This document shows positions 6,474-6,480 of a stretch of 6,480 nucleotides of DNA, piece by piece. A program made the translations under genes and the position numbers. The notes under the pieces are model-generated. The model was given only the letters and a program-made list of their open reading frames with translations. It was not told where the DNA came from and ran no database searches. How positions within the stretch are numbered: position 1 is the stretch's first letter; each line of letters opens with the position of its first letter. The DNA is taken from contig JAIRYY010000086.1 of the NCBI GenBank assembly GCA_031267485.1, positions 1 to 6,480 of the forward strand. Reading direction: 5' to 3'. The stretch comes from Tannerella sp. (GTDB lineage Bacteria > Bacteroidota > Bacteroidia > Bacteroidales > Tannerellaceae).

Positions 6474-6480
6474 GACAGGT

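Larger units (their letters stand above)
6209..6480. other. Gene-free, hairpin-rich right end
   Basis: No convincing coding sequence. A 68-codon minus-strand frame (6193-6399) has no recognisable motif, runs across the long hairpin and antisense into the ATPase end, and is not accepted. The stretch holds a short A-CCCC/GGGG-T hairpin at the ATPase end (about 6195-6216), the 49-base imperfect inverted repeat and the REP-like cluster. It may be the left part of an intergenic repeat array or a decayed mobile element reaching past the window. Confidence 0.5.

Noticed and set aside
1..6480. CRISPR array, tRNA, rRNA, or defence/toxin-antitoxin operon
   Set aside because: No direct repeats with regular spacers, no cloverleaf or rRNA sequence, and no paired small genes beside the ATPase were seen on either strand.

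Overview
The window looks like chromosomal DNA of a Bacteroidota bacterium, probably order Bacteroidales. The evidence is promoter elements of the Bacteroidota type (TAnnTTTG -7 boxes), starts without Shine-Dalgarno sequences, a periplasmic GH78 lipoprotein, a short type I QueF, and protein variants that read like Bacteroidales members of their families. The genus cannot be fixed from this sequence; the fairly GC-rich core hints at an Alistipes-like or related lineage, but this is only an impression.

Layout. A UDG-superfamily DNA glycosylase (about 10-585, +) runs in from the left edge and faces, convergently, a minus-strand group. That group, read from right to left, is a large secreted alpha-L-rhamnosidase (1341-4076), the queuosine enzyme QueF (772-1263) and a 44-residue lipoprotein (641-775) whose start codon overlaps the queF stop as ATGA. 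The lipoprotein was found by reading the sequence and looks like the N-terminal stub of a DUF4251-type protein. A strong hairpin sits between the rhamnosidase and queF. Diverging from the rhamnosidase is a KDPG/KHG aldolase (4225-4902, +); the 148-base spacer carries plausible promoters for both directions. A GC-rich hairpin covers the aldolase stop codon.

Beyond it is a visibly AT-rich gene for an AAA+ ATPase with DUF4143 and a PD-(D/E)XK-like C-terminus (5051-6208, +), with its own well-formed promoter. In base composition it is foreign to the rest of the window. The final 272 bases hold no convincing gene but are full of secondary structure: a long imperfect hairpin and then three short palindromes spaced about 30 bases apart, a REP-like cluster running off the right edge.

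How the genes relate. The rhamnosidase and the aldolase could jointly serve breakdown of rhamnose- and uronate-containing pectins (rhamnogalacturonan): the first releases rhamnose in the periplasm, the second finishes uronate catabolism in the cytoplasm. This is inference from divergence and known roles. The glycosylase (base-excision repair), QueF (tRNA modification) and the ATPase are unrelated to that. Most of the window is ordinary. The parts that best repay a second look are the truncated lipoprotein coupled to queF, the foreign ATPase, and the hairpin-rich right end.
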